A stretch of DNA of 57,584 nt. Origin: Lentisphaeria bacterium (GTDB lineage Bacteria; Verrucomicrobiota; Lentisphaeria; Oligosphaerales; Oligosphaeraceae). Position numbers and translations under genes: made by a program. The notes beneath the pieces were generated by a model that was not told where the DNA came from, ran no database searches, and saw only the letters and a list, made by a program, of their open reading frames with translations. Positions 17,584-25,696 of the stretch are shown here, piece by piece. Position 1 is the first letter of the stretch; every line of letters begins with the position of its first letter. Location of the stretch: assembly GCA_016303095.1 (NCBI GenBank), contig JAEDMH010000001.1, positions 1 to 57,584 of the forward strand, given 5' to 3'.

Positions 17584-18815
17584 GCCAAGTGGTTCTCTCT
17601 CCCCGTTCCTGGCGCGGACGGGTGGCCATTCCTTCCTCCAAGTCGGTGGCCCATCGACAGCTTCTGTGCGCCGCCCTGGCGGGAATGCCCTTGGATGGGG
17701 TGCGCCTCCAGGGCCCTGCCTCCCAAGATCTGACGGCGACCCGAAATGCCCTGGAAATCCTCCGCTCTCCCCAGGGGGAATGCCCTGTTCTGGACTGCGG
17801 GGAATCGGGCAGCACTCTCCGCTTCCTCCTGCCCGTGGCTGCCGCCCTAGGGGGAGAATGGCGCTTCCAAGGGCGGGGACGGCTTCCCCAGCGCCCCTTG
17901 GAACCCCTCTTGGGAGAACTCCGGAGCCATGGGGTGGACATCCAGGGAGAACATCTCCCCCTTCGCCTGAAAGGAAAGCTGGCCGGCGGCGCCTTTTCCC
18001 TTCCCGGAAATGTCTCTTCTCAATATGTGACGGGACTGCTGCTGGCCCTTCCCCTGGCCGGCGGCGGGGCGGTGCGTTTGACTTCCCCTCTGGAATCCCA
18101 GGACTATGTCGCCTTGACGCTCCAGGCCATGGCTCAGTTTGGCGTGGAAGTCCAACGGGAGGAGGAGGGATTTGCGGTGCCTCCGGGATGCGCCTATCGC
18201 CCTGTGGAGAATCTTCCCGTGGTGGAGGGAGACTGGTCCGCCGCCGCCTTCCCCATGGTGGCCGCCGCCCTGGACGCCCGAAATCCCCAGGGACTTCTCC
18301 TGGAAAATCTCTCCTCCCGCTCCCTCCAGGGAGATCGGCGCATTGTGGAGATTCTCCAGGCCTTTGGCGCCCAAGTGGAGTTCCTCCCCCAGGGACTTCA
18401 GGTGCGTCCCGCCCCCCTCCATGCCCTGCCGGAGATTGACGTGCGCCCCATTCCGGACATGGTGCCCGCCCTCTCGGTGGTGGCCGCTTTGGCGGAAGGC
18501 ACCACGCGCTTCGTCCACGGGGAACGCCTCCGGCTCAAGGAGTCGGATCGCCTGGAGGCCTCCCGGGATCTGGTGGTGTCTTTGGGGGGCAAGGCGGAAC
18601 TCCAGGGAGATGTGCTCCAGGTCACGGGGGCAAAGACATTAAGGGGGGGAGTGGTGGATGGGCGAAACGACCACCGGATCGTCATGGCCGCGGCTGCTGC
18701 TGCCGTCGCCGTCCAGGGCAAGGTCACCATTGGCGATGCCCAGGCGGTGGCGAAATCCTGGCCCGCCTTTTGGCAGGCCTATTCCCTGGCCACGGGAGAG
18801 GAGGTTTCATTGTGA
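17580..18815 (+). CDS. aroA: 3-phosphoshikimate 1-carboxyvinyltransferase (EPSP synthase)
   Basis: Transfers enolpyruvate from PEP to shikimate 3-phosphate. The 411-residue protein shows the Lys-Ser motif PSSKSVAHRQLL, the phosphate/glyphosate loop CGESGSTLRFLLP, and the catalytic RLRLKESDRLEAS and NDHRIVMAAAAAA segments. The loop reads ESGSTLR rather than the classical NAGTAMR, a variant seen in some anaerobic lineages. An ATGA junction couples it to aroB, and a purine-rich sequence (GAGGGGGGAGGGG) provides a ribosome-binding site. A GTGA junction couples it to aroC. Confidence 0.95.
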   Translation: MSQVVLSPRSWRGRVAIPSSKSVAHRQLLCAALAGMPLDGVRLQGPASQDLTATRNALEILRSPQGECPVLDCGESGSTLRFLLPVAAALGGEWRFQGRGRLPQRPLEPLLGELRSHGVDIQGEHLPLRLKGKLAGGAFSLPGNVSSQYVTGLLLALPLAGGGAVRLTSPLESQDYVALTLQAMAQFGVEVQREEEGFAVPPGCAYRPVENLPVVEGDWSAAAFPMVAAALDARNPQGLLLENLSSRSLQGDRRIVEILQAFGAQVEFLPQGLQVRPAPLHALPEIDVRPIPDMVPALSVVAALAEGTTRFVHGERLRLKESDRLEASRDLVVSLGGKAELQGDVLQVTGAKTLRGGVVDGRNDHRIVMAAAAAAVAVQGKVTIGDAQAVAKSWPAFWQAYSLATGEEVSL

Positions 18816-19900
18816 ATACATTGGGAAAAAACATTTGCGTCACCATCTTCGGGGAATCCCATGGCCCTGCCATCGGCTGTACCATTGAGGGACTTCCCGC
18901 CGGCTTCAAGGTGGATCAGGAGGCCCTGTCGGCCTTTCTCGCCCGGCGGGCGCCGGGGCACCATGGGTTGCTTGCCACCCAACGGAAAGAGGCGGACCGC
19001 CCGGAGTTCCTCTCGGGCCTCCTGGATGGGGTCCTCACGGGGGCCACGGTCTGCGCCATCATTCGCAATGGGGATCAGCACTCCAAGGACTACGGCAACC
19101 TGAAGGACTGCCCCCGCCCGGGCCACTCCGACTATCCCGCCTCTGTGAAATTCCATGGATGCAACGACATCCGGGGGGGAGGCATCTTCTCCGGCCGTCT
19201 GACGGCTCCCTTGTGCATCGCCGGGGGCATCGTGCGGCAGATTCTGGAGCAGGAAGGGATTGTCATCGGCGCCCATCTGCTTCAGGTGGGCACGGTGAAG
19301 GAAGCCCCCTTCGATCCCGTGAATGTCTCCGCCGCCACCCTGAAAGGATTGGACGAACAGCCCTTCCCTGTACTCTCCTCCGCCTCTCAGGCCGCCATGA
19401 GCCAGGAGGTGGAGCAGGCCCGCATGGCCTGCGATTCCGTGGGGGGAGTGGTGGAGGCCGCGGTGGTCGGCATGCCTCCGGGAATCGGGGATCCCATGTT
19501 CCTAGGGCTGGAAAACCGCCTGGCCCAGGCCCTCTTCGGCATCCCCGCGGTGAAGGGAGTCTCCTTCGGTGACGGCTTCCACGCCAGCGCACGCCGGGGC
19601 TCGGAGAATAACGATCCTTACACCGTGGACGAGGAGGGCAGGATCCGCACGGTGACCAATCACTGCGGCGGCATCCTGGGAGGCATCTCCACGGGCATGC
19701 CCATCCTTTTCCAGGCCGCCTTCAAACCCACCTCTTCCATCGCCAAACCCCAGCAGAGCGTGAGCCTCTCTCGACGGGAAGTCCAGGAATTGCGGGTGGT
19801 GGGACGTCATGATCCCTGCATCGCCATCCGGGCGGTACCCGTGGTCATTGCCGCCGCCGCCCTGGCTCTCTACGATGCGCTTCGGGAACCCCGCCCCTGA
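18812..19900 (+). CDS. aroC: chorismate synthase
   Basis: Removes phosphate from EPSP to give chorismate, with reduced FMN as cofactor. The 362-residue protein has GESHGPAIGCTIEGLPAG near the N-terminus, the conserved RGGGIFSGRLTAPLCIAGGI, and RPGHSDYPA. The C-terminal segments GISTGMPILFQAAFKPT and GRHDPCIAIRAVPV are also present. The start is a GTG at 18812, giving MNTLGKN; it overlaps the aroA stop as GTGA and has GGAGAGGAGG seven bases upstream. A frame extending upstream to 18770 codes nothing conserved. It is the last gene of the operon. aroD, aroE and aroK are not in this window. Confidence 0.96.
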   Translation: MNTLGKNICVTIFGESHGPAIGCTIEGLPAGFKVDQEALSAFLARRAPGHHGLLATQRKEADRPEFLSGLLDGVLTGATVCAIIRNGDQHSKDYGNLKDCPRPGHSDYPASVKFHGCNDIRGGGIFSGRLTAPLCIAGGIVRQILEQEGIVIGAHLLQVGTVKEAPFDPVNVSAATLKGLDEQPFPVLSSASQAAMSQEVEQARMACDSVGGVVEAAVVGMPPGIGDPMFLGLENRLAQALFGIPAVKGVSFGDGFHASARRGSENNDPYTVDEEGRIRTVTNHCGGILGGISTGMPILFQAAFKPTSSIAKPQQSVSLSRREVQELRVVGRHDPCIAIRAVPVVIAAAALALYDALREPRP

Positions 19901-19999
19901 GGAGGAGAGGCAAGGCTGCCCCCCCCTCCTCCCCACGGGAAATTGGCAGGGAGGAAGGGAGTCTCTGGATCAAACATAAAATAGGAATAGAAGGAAGTC

Positions 20000-21046
20000 A
20001 TGGAGAAGAAAAAGAACTGGATTCTGGTGACCGGCGGCGCCGGTCTGATTGGCAGCGCCATCGTACATGAACTGAATCTCCGGGGATACGAGAACATTGT
20101 CATCGTGGATCACCTGGGAACCGGGGAAAAATGGCAAAATCTCCGGGCTCTCCGCTTCGCTGACTATTTCGAGAAAAACTCCTCCTTCTACGACGAACTC
20201 CTCCAGGGACGCTTCGACCAAGTCTATCCCTTCCAAACCATCTTCCATCTGGGCAACTGCTCCGACACCACGGAAGCCGACGCTTCTTATCTAATGGAGA
20301 ATAACTTCCTCTGTGGAAAGAAGTTAGTGGAATATTGCCGCCGCCGTGGCGTCCGTATGATCTACGCTTCCAGCGCCGCCACCTACGGGGATGGGGAAGC
20401 GGGGTTCCAGGATCGGGAGGAGCAGGTCCACGTTCTCCGCCCCTTGAACAAATACGGCTATTCCAAGCAGATCTTCGACCAGTATCTTCTGCAGCGGGGA
20501 TGGCTGGCCGGGGTGTTGGAGGGAGGAGCCTCCTTTGTGGGGGTGAAGTACTCCAATGTCTTTGGCCCCAACGAGTACCACAAGGGGAAGATGCGCAGCA
20601 TGCTTCTTCGGTGTTTCGAGCAGATCACCCAAACCGGGGAGGTGAAGCTCTTCCGGAGCTATCGTCCGGAGTACGGGGACGGGGAGCAGGTTCGGGATTT
20701 TCTCTATGTGGAGGATGCGGCGAAGATGACCGTTTTCTTCATGGAGGGGCAGGGGCTTTCCGCCACGGGGCTCTACAACATTGGCTATGGCAGCACCCGC
20801 ACCTGGAACGATTTGGCCCGGGCCATGTTTGCCGCCATGGGGAAGCCCGTGAAAATCCAATACATTGAGATGCCGGAGGAACTGAAGGCCCGGTATCAGT
20901 ACTACACCTGCCTGGAGATGGAGAAGCTCCGCCGGGCCGGATACAGGGAGGCTCCCTTGACGCTGGAGGAGGCCGCCCGGAAATATGTGGCCTATCTGCG
21001 AAAAGGAGCCCATCTGGGGGATGAACATCTCCTCGACCATGACTAG
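20000..21046 (+). CDS. hldD: ADP-L-glycero-D-manno-heptose 6-epimerase
   Basis: Makes ADP-L-glycero-D-manno-heptose for the inner core of lipopolysaccharide, so the organism is probably diderm with LPS. The 348-residue SDR-type protein has the NAD(P)-binding VTGGAGLIGSAI and the characteristic IFHLGNCSDTTEAD. The catalytic Tyr/Lys lie in YGYSKQIFD, and the family-specific NVFGPNEYHKGKMRS is present. The segment GDGEQVRDFLYVEDAA also fits. Family members usually have RDF(V/I)YV at that point. AAGGAAG precedes the ATG. It overlaps the following coiled-coil gene by a few bases. Confidence 0.92.
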   Translation: MEKKKNWILVTGGAGLIGSAIVHELNLRGYENIVIVDHLGTGEKWQNLRALRFADYFEKNSSFYDELLQGRFDQVYPFQTIFHLGNCSDTTEADASYLMENNFLCGKKLVEYCRRRGVRMIYASSAATYGDGEAGFQDREEQVHVLRPLNKYGYSKQIFDQYLLQRGWLAGVLEGGASFVGVKYSNVFGPNEYHKGKMRSMLLRCFEQITQTGEVKLFRSYRPEYGDGEQVRDFLYVEDAAKMTVFFMEGQGLSATGLYNIGYGSTRTWNDLARAMFAAMGKPVKIQYIEMPEELKARYQYYTCLEMEKLRRAGYREAPLTLEEAARKYVAYLRKGAHLGDEHLLDHD

Positions 21047-21857
21047 GCCCAGGACAAGACCACGCCTCCCCGGGCTGCCCCTCCTCCTGGCGCTTCTCCT
21101 TCTCCCCGGAGTGGCCTCCCTTCCCCTCCTCCAGGGAGAGGAAGCGCCCTCCGATGTCGCGCAAAATCTCTCCATCCAACTGGCGGAAAGCCGGGAACTC
21201 AATGCCCAGCTCCGGGAGGAGGTGGAACAGCTCCGCCAACAGGGCAGGGAACGGGAAAGGGAATTGGCGGAACTCCGCCGGGAATACGCGACTCTTCTCT
21301 TGGAAACGGATCGCCTGGCCGGACAGCTGGCACGCCAGGATCTGGCCGCCGCCCACCTGATCCGGGAAGGGGAAAAGGACGCCCCCGAAGAGCCGGACGC
21401 CCTCCTGATGCTCTCCGCCTTGGGAGAGTGCCGACGCCTGCTCCAAGAGCTCCAAAAGGCCTGGGAACGACACCAGGAGGCCGTGGATGCCGCTCTGGAG
21501 GCCACCCAGGCCTCCCAGGCCCTCCGAATCCCCTTGGAACGCCAGCGGGAGGAATTGCAGGCGCACTGGGAGAAGGCCTTGAAGGCCCTGGGACTGGCCA
21601 CCCTCCCCCAATTGCAGGCCTCCACCGGCAGCACTGCCGTCCTGCAAATCGACCAGGCCACCCAACTGGTGCTCTTGGATCAGGGAAGCCTTCACGGACT
21701 CCGAGAAGGGCAGAGCCTCCTGTTCCAACGGGAGGGCCATCCCCTGATTCGCCTGAAAATCGCTTTGGTGCGCCCCCTGCGCGCCGTGGCCTTCCCTCTG
21801 GAGGGAAAGGTGGAGCAGCTCGCCCCGGGAACTCTCCTGCGCCGGGAAACCCCCTGA
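21039..21857 (+). CDS. exported coiled-coil protein of unknown function
   Basis: About 272 residues. A strong signal peptide (LPGLPLLLALLLLPGVAS) is followed by an extended coiled coil (about 45-165), rich in Glu, Arg, Gln and Leu with heptad spacing. The C-terminus is a compact beta-type domain (VLLDQGSLHGLREGQSLLF, with RPLRAVAFP later). This tail resembles the small beta domain found after coiled coils in MreC or FlgT-like proteins, but the similarity is only structural. I chose the ATG at 21039 because it directly precedes the signal peptide; an in-frame ATG at 21021 is possible. It overlaps the end of hldD by 8 nt. Likely periplasmic; role not recognised. Confidence 0.65.
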   Translation: MTRPRTRPRLPGLPLLLALLLLPGVASLPLLQGEEAPSDVAQNLSIQLAESRELNAQLREEVEQLRQQGRERERELAELRREYATLLLETDRLAGQLARQDLAAAHLIREGEKDAPEEPDALLMLSALGECRRLLQELQKAWERHQEAVDAALEATQASQALRIPLERQREELQAHWEKALKALGLATLPQLQASTGSTAVLQIDQATQLVLLDQGSLHGLREGQSLLFQREGHPLIRLKIALVRPLRAVAFPLEGKVEQLAPGTLLRRETP

Positions 21858-22293
21858 CGCCACCCCCACCCCCCATCTCCTCCCGGAGAAAGAAATTCCG
21901 CCCCCCCTCCGCCCTTTTCCGGGGAATGTGATGTCCTGACCTGTCCGGTGGGTGGAAAAAATGGAGAATGGAGTTACATTAAGCAACCTTGTCTGCGGTT
22001 CTTCCCTGGTCTCCCAGGAGAACCTGCAATGACTCTCTGCCGAATCCCGGCTGGGCGGGGTTTCTCGCCATGGCTGGACAGGCTCCGTTGGTGGCGTATT
22101 CCTCGTCATACCCCGGAGCAGGGCAGGGAAGATCCCCGGACGGCGACAGGCTAGGCCTGCGCCTCCCCTCGGAAAAACCCCGTTGTGACCGCCCTCGTGC
22201 CGGCTGGCCCGACGCCATGGGGCGTCCATCCCCCTTTTTTTCTGTTTTTTTCTCTAGAAATCGTCCCAACCAGGAAACCCAAACACAGCAAAG
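21858..22293 (+). other. 436 bp non-coding leader before rplV
   Basis: No conserved gene is seen. Elsewhere rpsS would sit here. It holds a hairpin at 21997-22024 (GGTTCTTCC pairing with GGAGAACC) and a terminator-like hairpin at 22211-22241. A TTACATT box at 21974 could be a -10 element, but no good -35 partner is visible. I interpret it as the promoter and regulatory leader of the rplV operon. Confidence 0.5.
22211..22241 (+). terminator. possible attenuator in the rplV leader
   Basis: GACGCC-ATGG-GGCGTC is a perfect 6 bp stem with a tetraloop. After eight further bases comes a run of seven T and, shortly after, another T-rich tract, about 55 bp before the rplV start. It could terminate upstream transcription or act as an attenuator for the ribosomal operon. 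Confidence 0.45.
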
Positions 22294-22635
22294 ATGGAAA
22301 AAATCGCCATTTCCAAGTATGTGCGGATTTCCCCCTTCAAGGCTCGTGAAGTCACGAGGCTGATCCAGGGGAAGCCCGCCATCACGGCGCTGAACACCGT
22401 GGCGCTGATTCCCCGCAAGGCAGCCCGCCTGGTGGAATCCACGCTGAAGTCCGCCATCGCCAATGCGGAACACGCAGAGCAGGGCGCGGTGAATCGCGCC
22501 GCACTCGTCGTGAAGGAAGCCACCATTGGTGAGGGGCCGACCATGCGCCGCTTCTGGCCGCGCAGCCGCGGCTCCGCCGGCCGTATCCTCAAACGGACCA
22601 GCCATATCCGCATCGTCGTCTCTGACGAGGCATAA
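22294..22635 (+). CDS. rplV: 50S ribosomal protein L22
   Basis: L22 contacts 23S rRNA and lines the peptide exit tunnel through its beta-hairpin. The 113-residue protein matches the family end to end: YVRISPFKAREVTRLIQGK, LKSAIANAEHA, the hairpin region GEGPTMRRFWPRSRG, and RTSHIRIVVSD. It is the first gene of this ribosomal cluster; the usual upstream rpsJ-rplC-rplD-rplW-rplB-rpsS block is absent here. It is followed 15 bp later by rpsC. Confidence 0.96.
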   Translation: MEKIAISKYVRISPFKAREVTRLIQGKPAITALNTVALIPRKAARLVESTLKSAIANAEHAEQGAVNRAALVVKEATIGEGPTMRRFWPRSRGSAGRILKRTSHIRIVVSDEA

Positions 22636-22650
22636 TCAGGAGGAATTACT

Positions 22651-23457
22651 GTGGGTCAAAAAGTCAATCCAATCGGATTCCGCCTCCCCCTCCGCAAGGA
22701 CTGGAAGTCTCGCTGGTTCGCACGGAGCAAAGAGAAGGCCGGCAGCATCAACAAGTCCTTTGGAGAACTCCTCCAGGAGGATCTCAAAATCCGCAAGCGC
22801 CTGGACGCCCTTCTGAAGAACGCCAGCGTCTCCAAGGTGCTCATCGAACGCTTCGGCCGCCGTCTCCGCCTCACCATCTTCACCTCCAGGCCCGGCGTCA
22901 TCATCTCCGGACACTTCGAGGAACGGAATGACCGCCGCGGCAAGCCCGCCCCCGCCGCCGATCCGAAGGCCGAGAAGAAGGGACAGGGACTGGACAAGAT
23001 CAAGGAGGAGCTGAAGGACATCGCCGTGGACGAGGAAGTCCTGGTGGATGTGAAGGAAATCCGGGTCCCCGAAGTGGACGCCGTCCTGGTGGCGGAGTCC
23101 ATCGCCCAGCAGCTGGAGCGCCGCGTGGCCTTCCGCCGCGCCATGAAGCGCGCCATCCAGACTGCCATGGAACGTGGCGCCGAGGGCGTCAGAATCCGCA
23201 TCAGCGGGCGTCTCGGCGGCGCTGAACTGGCCCGTGTCGAACAGTATAAGGAAGGGAAGGTGCCCCTGCACACCCTCTCCGCCAACATCGACTACGGCTT
23301 CGTGGAAGCCCACACCCTGGCCGGCCTGATTGGAATCAAAGTTTGGATCTGCAAACCCGAAAACTGGGAGGAAATCAACAATGCCATTAATGCCAAAACG
23401 CGCAGAGCACCGAAAGGTGCAACGCGGAACGCGCGCGGGCCTCGCAACGCGCAATAA
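22651..23457 (+). CDS. rpsC: 30S ribosomal protein S3 with KH-loop insertion
   Basis: S3 sits at the mRNA entry site of the 30S subunit. The 268-residue protein starts with GTG, behind a strong AGGAGG. MGQKVNPIGFRLPL and the C-terminal domain (ESIAQQLERRVAFRRAMKRA, SGRLGGAELAR, VPLHTLSANIDYGF) are canonical. Two features are unusual. The KH-domain GxxG loop is expanded by about 22 residues (about 86-108, Pro-, Ala- and Lys-rich), so the motif reads EKKG after the insertion. The C-terminus carries a basic 25-residue tail encoded within a 77 nt overlap with rplP. Confidence 0.95.
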   Translation: MGQKVNPIGFRLPLRKDWKSRWFARSKEKAGSINKSFGELLQEDLKIRKRLDALLKNASVSKVLIERFGRRLRLTIFTSRPGVIISGHFEERNDRRGKPAPAADPKAEKKGQGLDKIKEELKDIAVDEEVLVDVKEIRVPEVDAVLVAESIAQQLERRVAFRRAMKRAIQTAMERGAEGVRIRISGRLGGAELARVEQYKEGKVPLHTLSANIDYGFVEAHTLAGLIGIKVWICKPENWEEINNAINAKTRRAPKGATRNARGPRNAQ

Positions 23458-23800
23458 CAAGCTGGACTTCGGCGACTACGGCCTGCAGGTTCTGGATCGC
23501 GCCTGGCTTACTGGCGCCCAGATCGAGGCGGCCCGTGTGGCGGCTACCCGCCGCATGGAGAGAAAAGGCCAGCTTTGGCTGCGCATCTTCCCCGACAAGC
23601 CCGTCTCCAAGAAGCCCCTGGAAACCCGTATGGGAAAGGGAAAGGGCGCTCCCGAGTTCTGGGTGGCCGTCATTCGTCCCGGCAACATGGTGATTGAGAT
23701 CTCCGGATGCTCCGAGACCGTCGCCAAGGAAGCCCTGGCCCTGGCCGCCAGCAAGCTGCCTGTCCGCTGCCGGTTCCTCTCCCGTTACGTCGCCGAATAG
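23381..23800 (+). CDS. rplP: 50S ribosomal protein L16
   Basis: L16 organises the A-site region of the 50S subunit. The 139-residue product begins MPLMPKRAEHRKVQRG, the conserved bacterial N-terminus, which fixes the start at 23381 inside rpsC in another frame. Downstream landmarks are LDFGDYGLQV, the IEAAR..ATRRMERKGQLWLRIFPDK stretch, MGKGKGAPEFWVAVI and the final KLPVRCRFL. The arginine-rich RRMERKGQ segment corresponds to the RNA-binding site. Shine-Dalgarno-like GGGAGG lies 9 bp upstream, within rpsC. Confidence 0.95.
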   Translation: MPLMPKRAEHRKVQRGTRAGLATRNNKLDFGDYGLQVLDRAWLTGAQIEAARVAATRRMERKGQLWLRIFPDKPVSKKPLETRMGKGKGAPEFWVAVIRPGNMVIEISGCSETVAKEALALAASKLPVRCRFLSRYVAE

Positions 23801-23933
23801 TCACGGCGCCGGCAAACCGCCCCTCCGGAAGAACGGGGAGGAGAAAAACGGGAACTTCCCCCCTCCTCCCTCTTCTCCGAACCCCGGAGGAGCCCGGATG
23901 CCGGCATAGCCAGAGACCAAGGAGAATTTCAAG

Positions 23934-24131
23934 ATGAAAGCATCCGAGATCCGTCAGAAGACCGACGACGAGATTCTGCAGCAGCTGAACGACTGCCGCA
24001 AGGAAATCTTCCAGCTCCGCCTGAAGGTGCAGACCAGCGAACTGAAGGACACCGCGCGCATCGGAAAGCTCCGCAAGGACATCGCCCGTCTGAACACCGA
24101 AATCTCCGCCCGCAAGGCGGCCAAGGCCTAA
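23934..24131 (+). CDS. rpmC: 50S ribosomal protein L29
   Basis: A small two-helix protein near the tunnel exit, where it helps dock trigger factor and SRP. The 65-residue sequence MKASEIRQKTDDEILQQL continues with a second helix, ARIGKLRKDIARLNTEI, matching L29. It follows a 133 bp spacer after rplP, longer than usual, and has an AAGGAG ribosome-binding site 10 bp upstream. Confidence 0.93.
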   Translation: MKASEIRQKTDDEILQQLNDCRKEIFQLRLKVQTSELKDTARIGKLRKDIARLNTEISARKAAKA

Positions 24132-24152
24132 CCGCGAAAGGGGTAACGAAAG

Positions 24153-24458
24153 ATGTCAGAAGATACGCAGAAAGTTGACGCCCCCGCTCAGACGGAGGCC
24201 CGCGAAAACCACCGCAAGGTGCGCGTGGGAACGGTGGTTAGCGACAAGCAGGACAAAACCCGCGTGGTCGCCGTGGCCCGCACCGCCCCCGATCCCCTCT
24301 ACAAAAAGGTGATCAAGCACACCAGCAAGTGCTACGTCCACGACGAAAAGAACGAGTCCAAGATGGGCGACGTGGTCCGCATCATGGAAACCCGCCCCCT
24401 CTCCAAGTTGAAGCGCTGGCGCCTGGTGGAAATCCAGAAGCACGCCGACACGGATTAA
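24153..24458 (+). CDS. rpsQ: 30S ribosomal protein S17
   Basis: S17 is a primary 16S rRNA binder with an OB fold. The 101-residue protein has the conserved core KVRVGTVVSDKQDKTRVVAV, then the segment around YKKVIKHTSKCYVHDE and MGDVVRIMETRPLSKLKRW. An N-terminal extension of about 18 acidic residues is not part of the core family. AAAGGGG lies upstream of the ATG. It is 21 bp after rpmC. Confidence 0.95.
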   Translation: MSEDTQKVDAPAQTEARENHRKVRVGTVVSDKQDKTRVVAVARTAPDPLYKKVIKHTSKCYVHDEKNESKMGDVVRIMETRPLSKLKRWRLVEIQKHADTD

Positions 24459-24485
24459 CCTCAACCCAGCCCAGGAGTAACAATC

Positions 24486-24851
24486 ATGATTCAGATGCAG
24501 ACCACACTCGAGGTGGCTGACAACACCGGCGCCAAGGAAATCATGGCCATCCGGTGCCTCGGGCAAGGCAAGGAGTACGCCGAAATCGGCGACATCATCC
24601 GGGCCAGCGTCAAGGAAGCTCAGCCCCGTGGCGTCGTCAAGAAGGGCGACGTCGTCAAGGCGGTCGTCGTCCGCACCGCCAAGAACATCCGCCGCGCCGA
24701 CGGCAGCTGCCTCCGGTTCGACCGGGACGCCGCCGTGATCATCGACGACGCCAACAATCCCCGCGGCACCCGCATCTTCGGACCGGTTGCCCGCGAACTG
24801 CGAGACAAGAATTTCACCAAAATCATCTCGCTGGCCCCGGAGGTGCTCTAA
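24486..24851 (+). CDS. rplN: 50S ribosomal protein L14
   Basis: L14 lies at the subunit interface and is the contact for the silencing factor RsfS. The 121-residue protein is canonical: MIQMQTTLEVADNTGAKEIM at the start, then KKGDVVKAVVVRT, ANNPRGTRIFGPVARELR and FTKIISLAPEVL at the end. The stop overlaps the rplX start by one base (TAATG), implying coupled translation. Confidence 0.97.
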   Translation: MIQMQTTLEVADNTGAKEIMAIRCLGQGKEYAEIGDIIRASVKEAQPRGVVKKGDVVKAVVVRTAKNIRRADGSCLRFDRDAAVIIDDANNPRGTRIFGPVARELRDKNFTKIISLAPEVL

Positions 24852-25120
24852 TGTCCAAAGCCAACATCAAGAAGAACGACGTGGTCGTCGTCATCGCCGG
24901 CGCCGAAAAGGGCAAGTCTGGCAAGGTGCTTCGGGTTGACCGCAAGGCTGGCCGGGTGTATGTGGAGGGCCTCAACATCCAGAAGAAGACCATCCGCCGC
25001 AGCCAGGAGAAGCCCCAGGGCGGCATTATGGACGTGGAAGGCCCCATCGCCATCAGCAACGTGATGGAGGAAGGCCGTTACAACGCCCGTCCCCAGATCG
25101 CCAAGGCGAAGCAGGCTTAG
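24851..25120 (+). CDS. rplX: 50S ribosomal protein L24
   Basis: L24 is an assembly initiator protein that binds the 5' end of 23S rRNA. The 89-residue product contains the KOW motif (KKNDVVVVIAGAEKGKSGKV), VEGLNIQKKTIRRSQ and GGIMDVEGPIAISNV. It is a little shorter than the roughly 100 residues usual for the family. It overlaps rplN by one base and is followed by rplE after 17 bp. Confidence 0.95.
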   Translation: MSKANIKKNDVVVVIAGAEKGKSGKVLRVDRKAGRVYVEGLNIQKKTIRRSQEKPQGGIMDVEGPIAISNVMEEGRYNARPQIAKAKQA

Positions 25121-25137
25121 ACGGCAGGAGGTGACCA

Positions 25138-25683
25138 ATGAACACGAATCCTCTCTACAAGAAATACCAGGATGAGGTGATCCCCGCCCTGAAGGCCAAT
25201 CACGGCTACCAGAACCCCATGCAGGTTCCCAAGCTGGTGAAGGTGGTGCTCAACAGCGGCGTCTCCCCCGACAAGGATCGGGAGACCCTCAACGAGGTGG
25301 TGGACACCCTGAGCCGGATCACCGGCCAGAAGGCCATCATCACCAAGACCACGAAGAACATCTCCCAGTTCAAGCTGCGTGCCGGCATGAACGTGGGAGC
25401 CTCCGTCACCCTCCGCCGGGAGAAGATGTACAACTTCCTCTACCGGCTGGTCAACATCGTGTTGCCCCGCGTCCGCGACTTCCGCGGCGTGCCCACCAAG
25501 TCCTTCGACGGTGCGGGAAACTACACCTTCGGATTGGCAGAACAGTCCGTCTTCACCGAGATTGACATGGACAAGGCCAAGCACACGGTGGGAATGAACA
25601 TCACCATCGTCACCACGGCCAAGACCGATGACGAGGCGCGGGACCTGCTCGCGCTCTTGGGCATGCCTTTCGCCAAGAACTGA
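25138..25683 (+). CDS. rplE: 50S ribosomal protein L5
   Basis: L5 binds 5S rRNA and contacts the P-site tRNA. The 181-residue protein follows the family pattern: LYKKYQDEVIPALK, VPKLVKVVLNSGV, ITGQKAIITKTTKNISQFKL, VTLRREKMYNFLYRLVNIVL and PRVRDFRGV. The final region has ITIVTTAKTDDEARDLLALL. GGAGGTGACCA lies just before the ATG. It is 13 bp upstream of rpsN. Confidence 0.97.
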   Translation: MNTNPLYKKYQDEVIPALKANHGYQNPMQVPKLVKVVLNSGVSPDKDRETLNEVVDTLSRITGQKAIITKTTKNISQFKLRAGMNVGASVTLRREKMYNFLYRLVNIVLPRVRDFRGVPTKSFDGAGNYTFGLAEQSVFTEIDMDKAKHTVGMNITIVTTAKTDDEARDLLALLGMPFAKN

Positions 25684-25696
25684 GGAGGATACCGCT

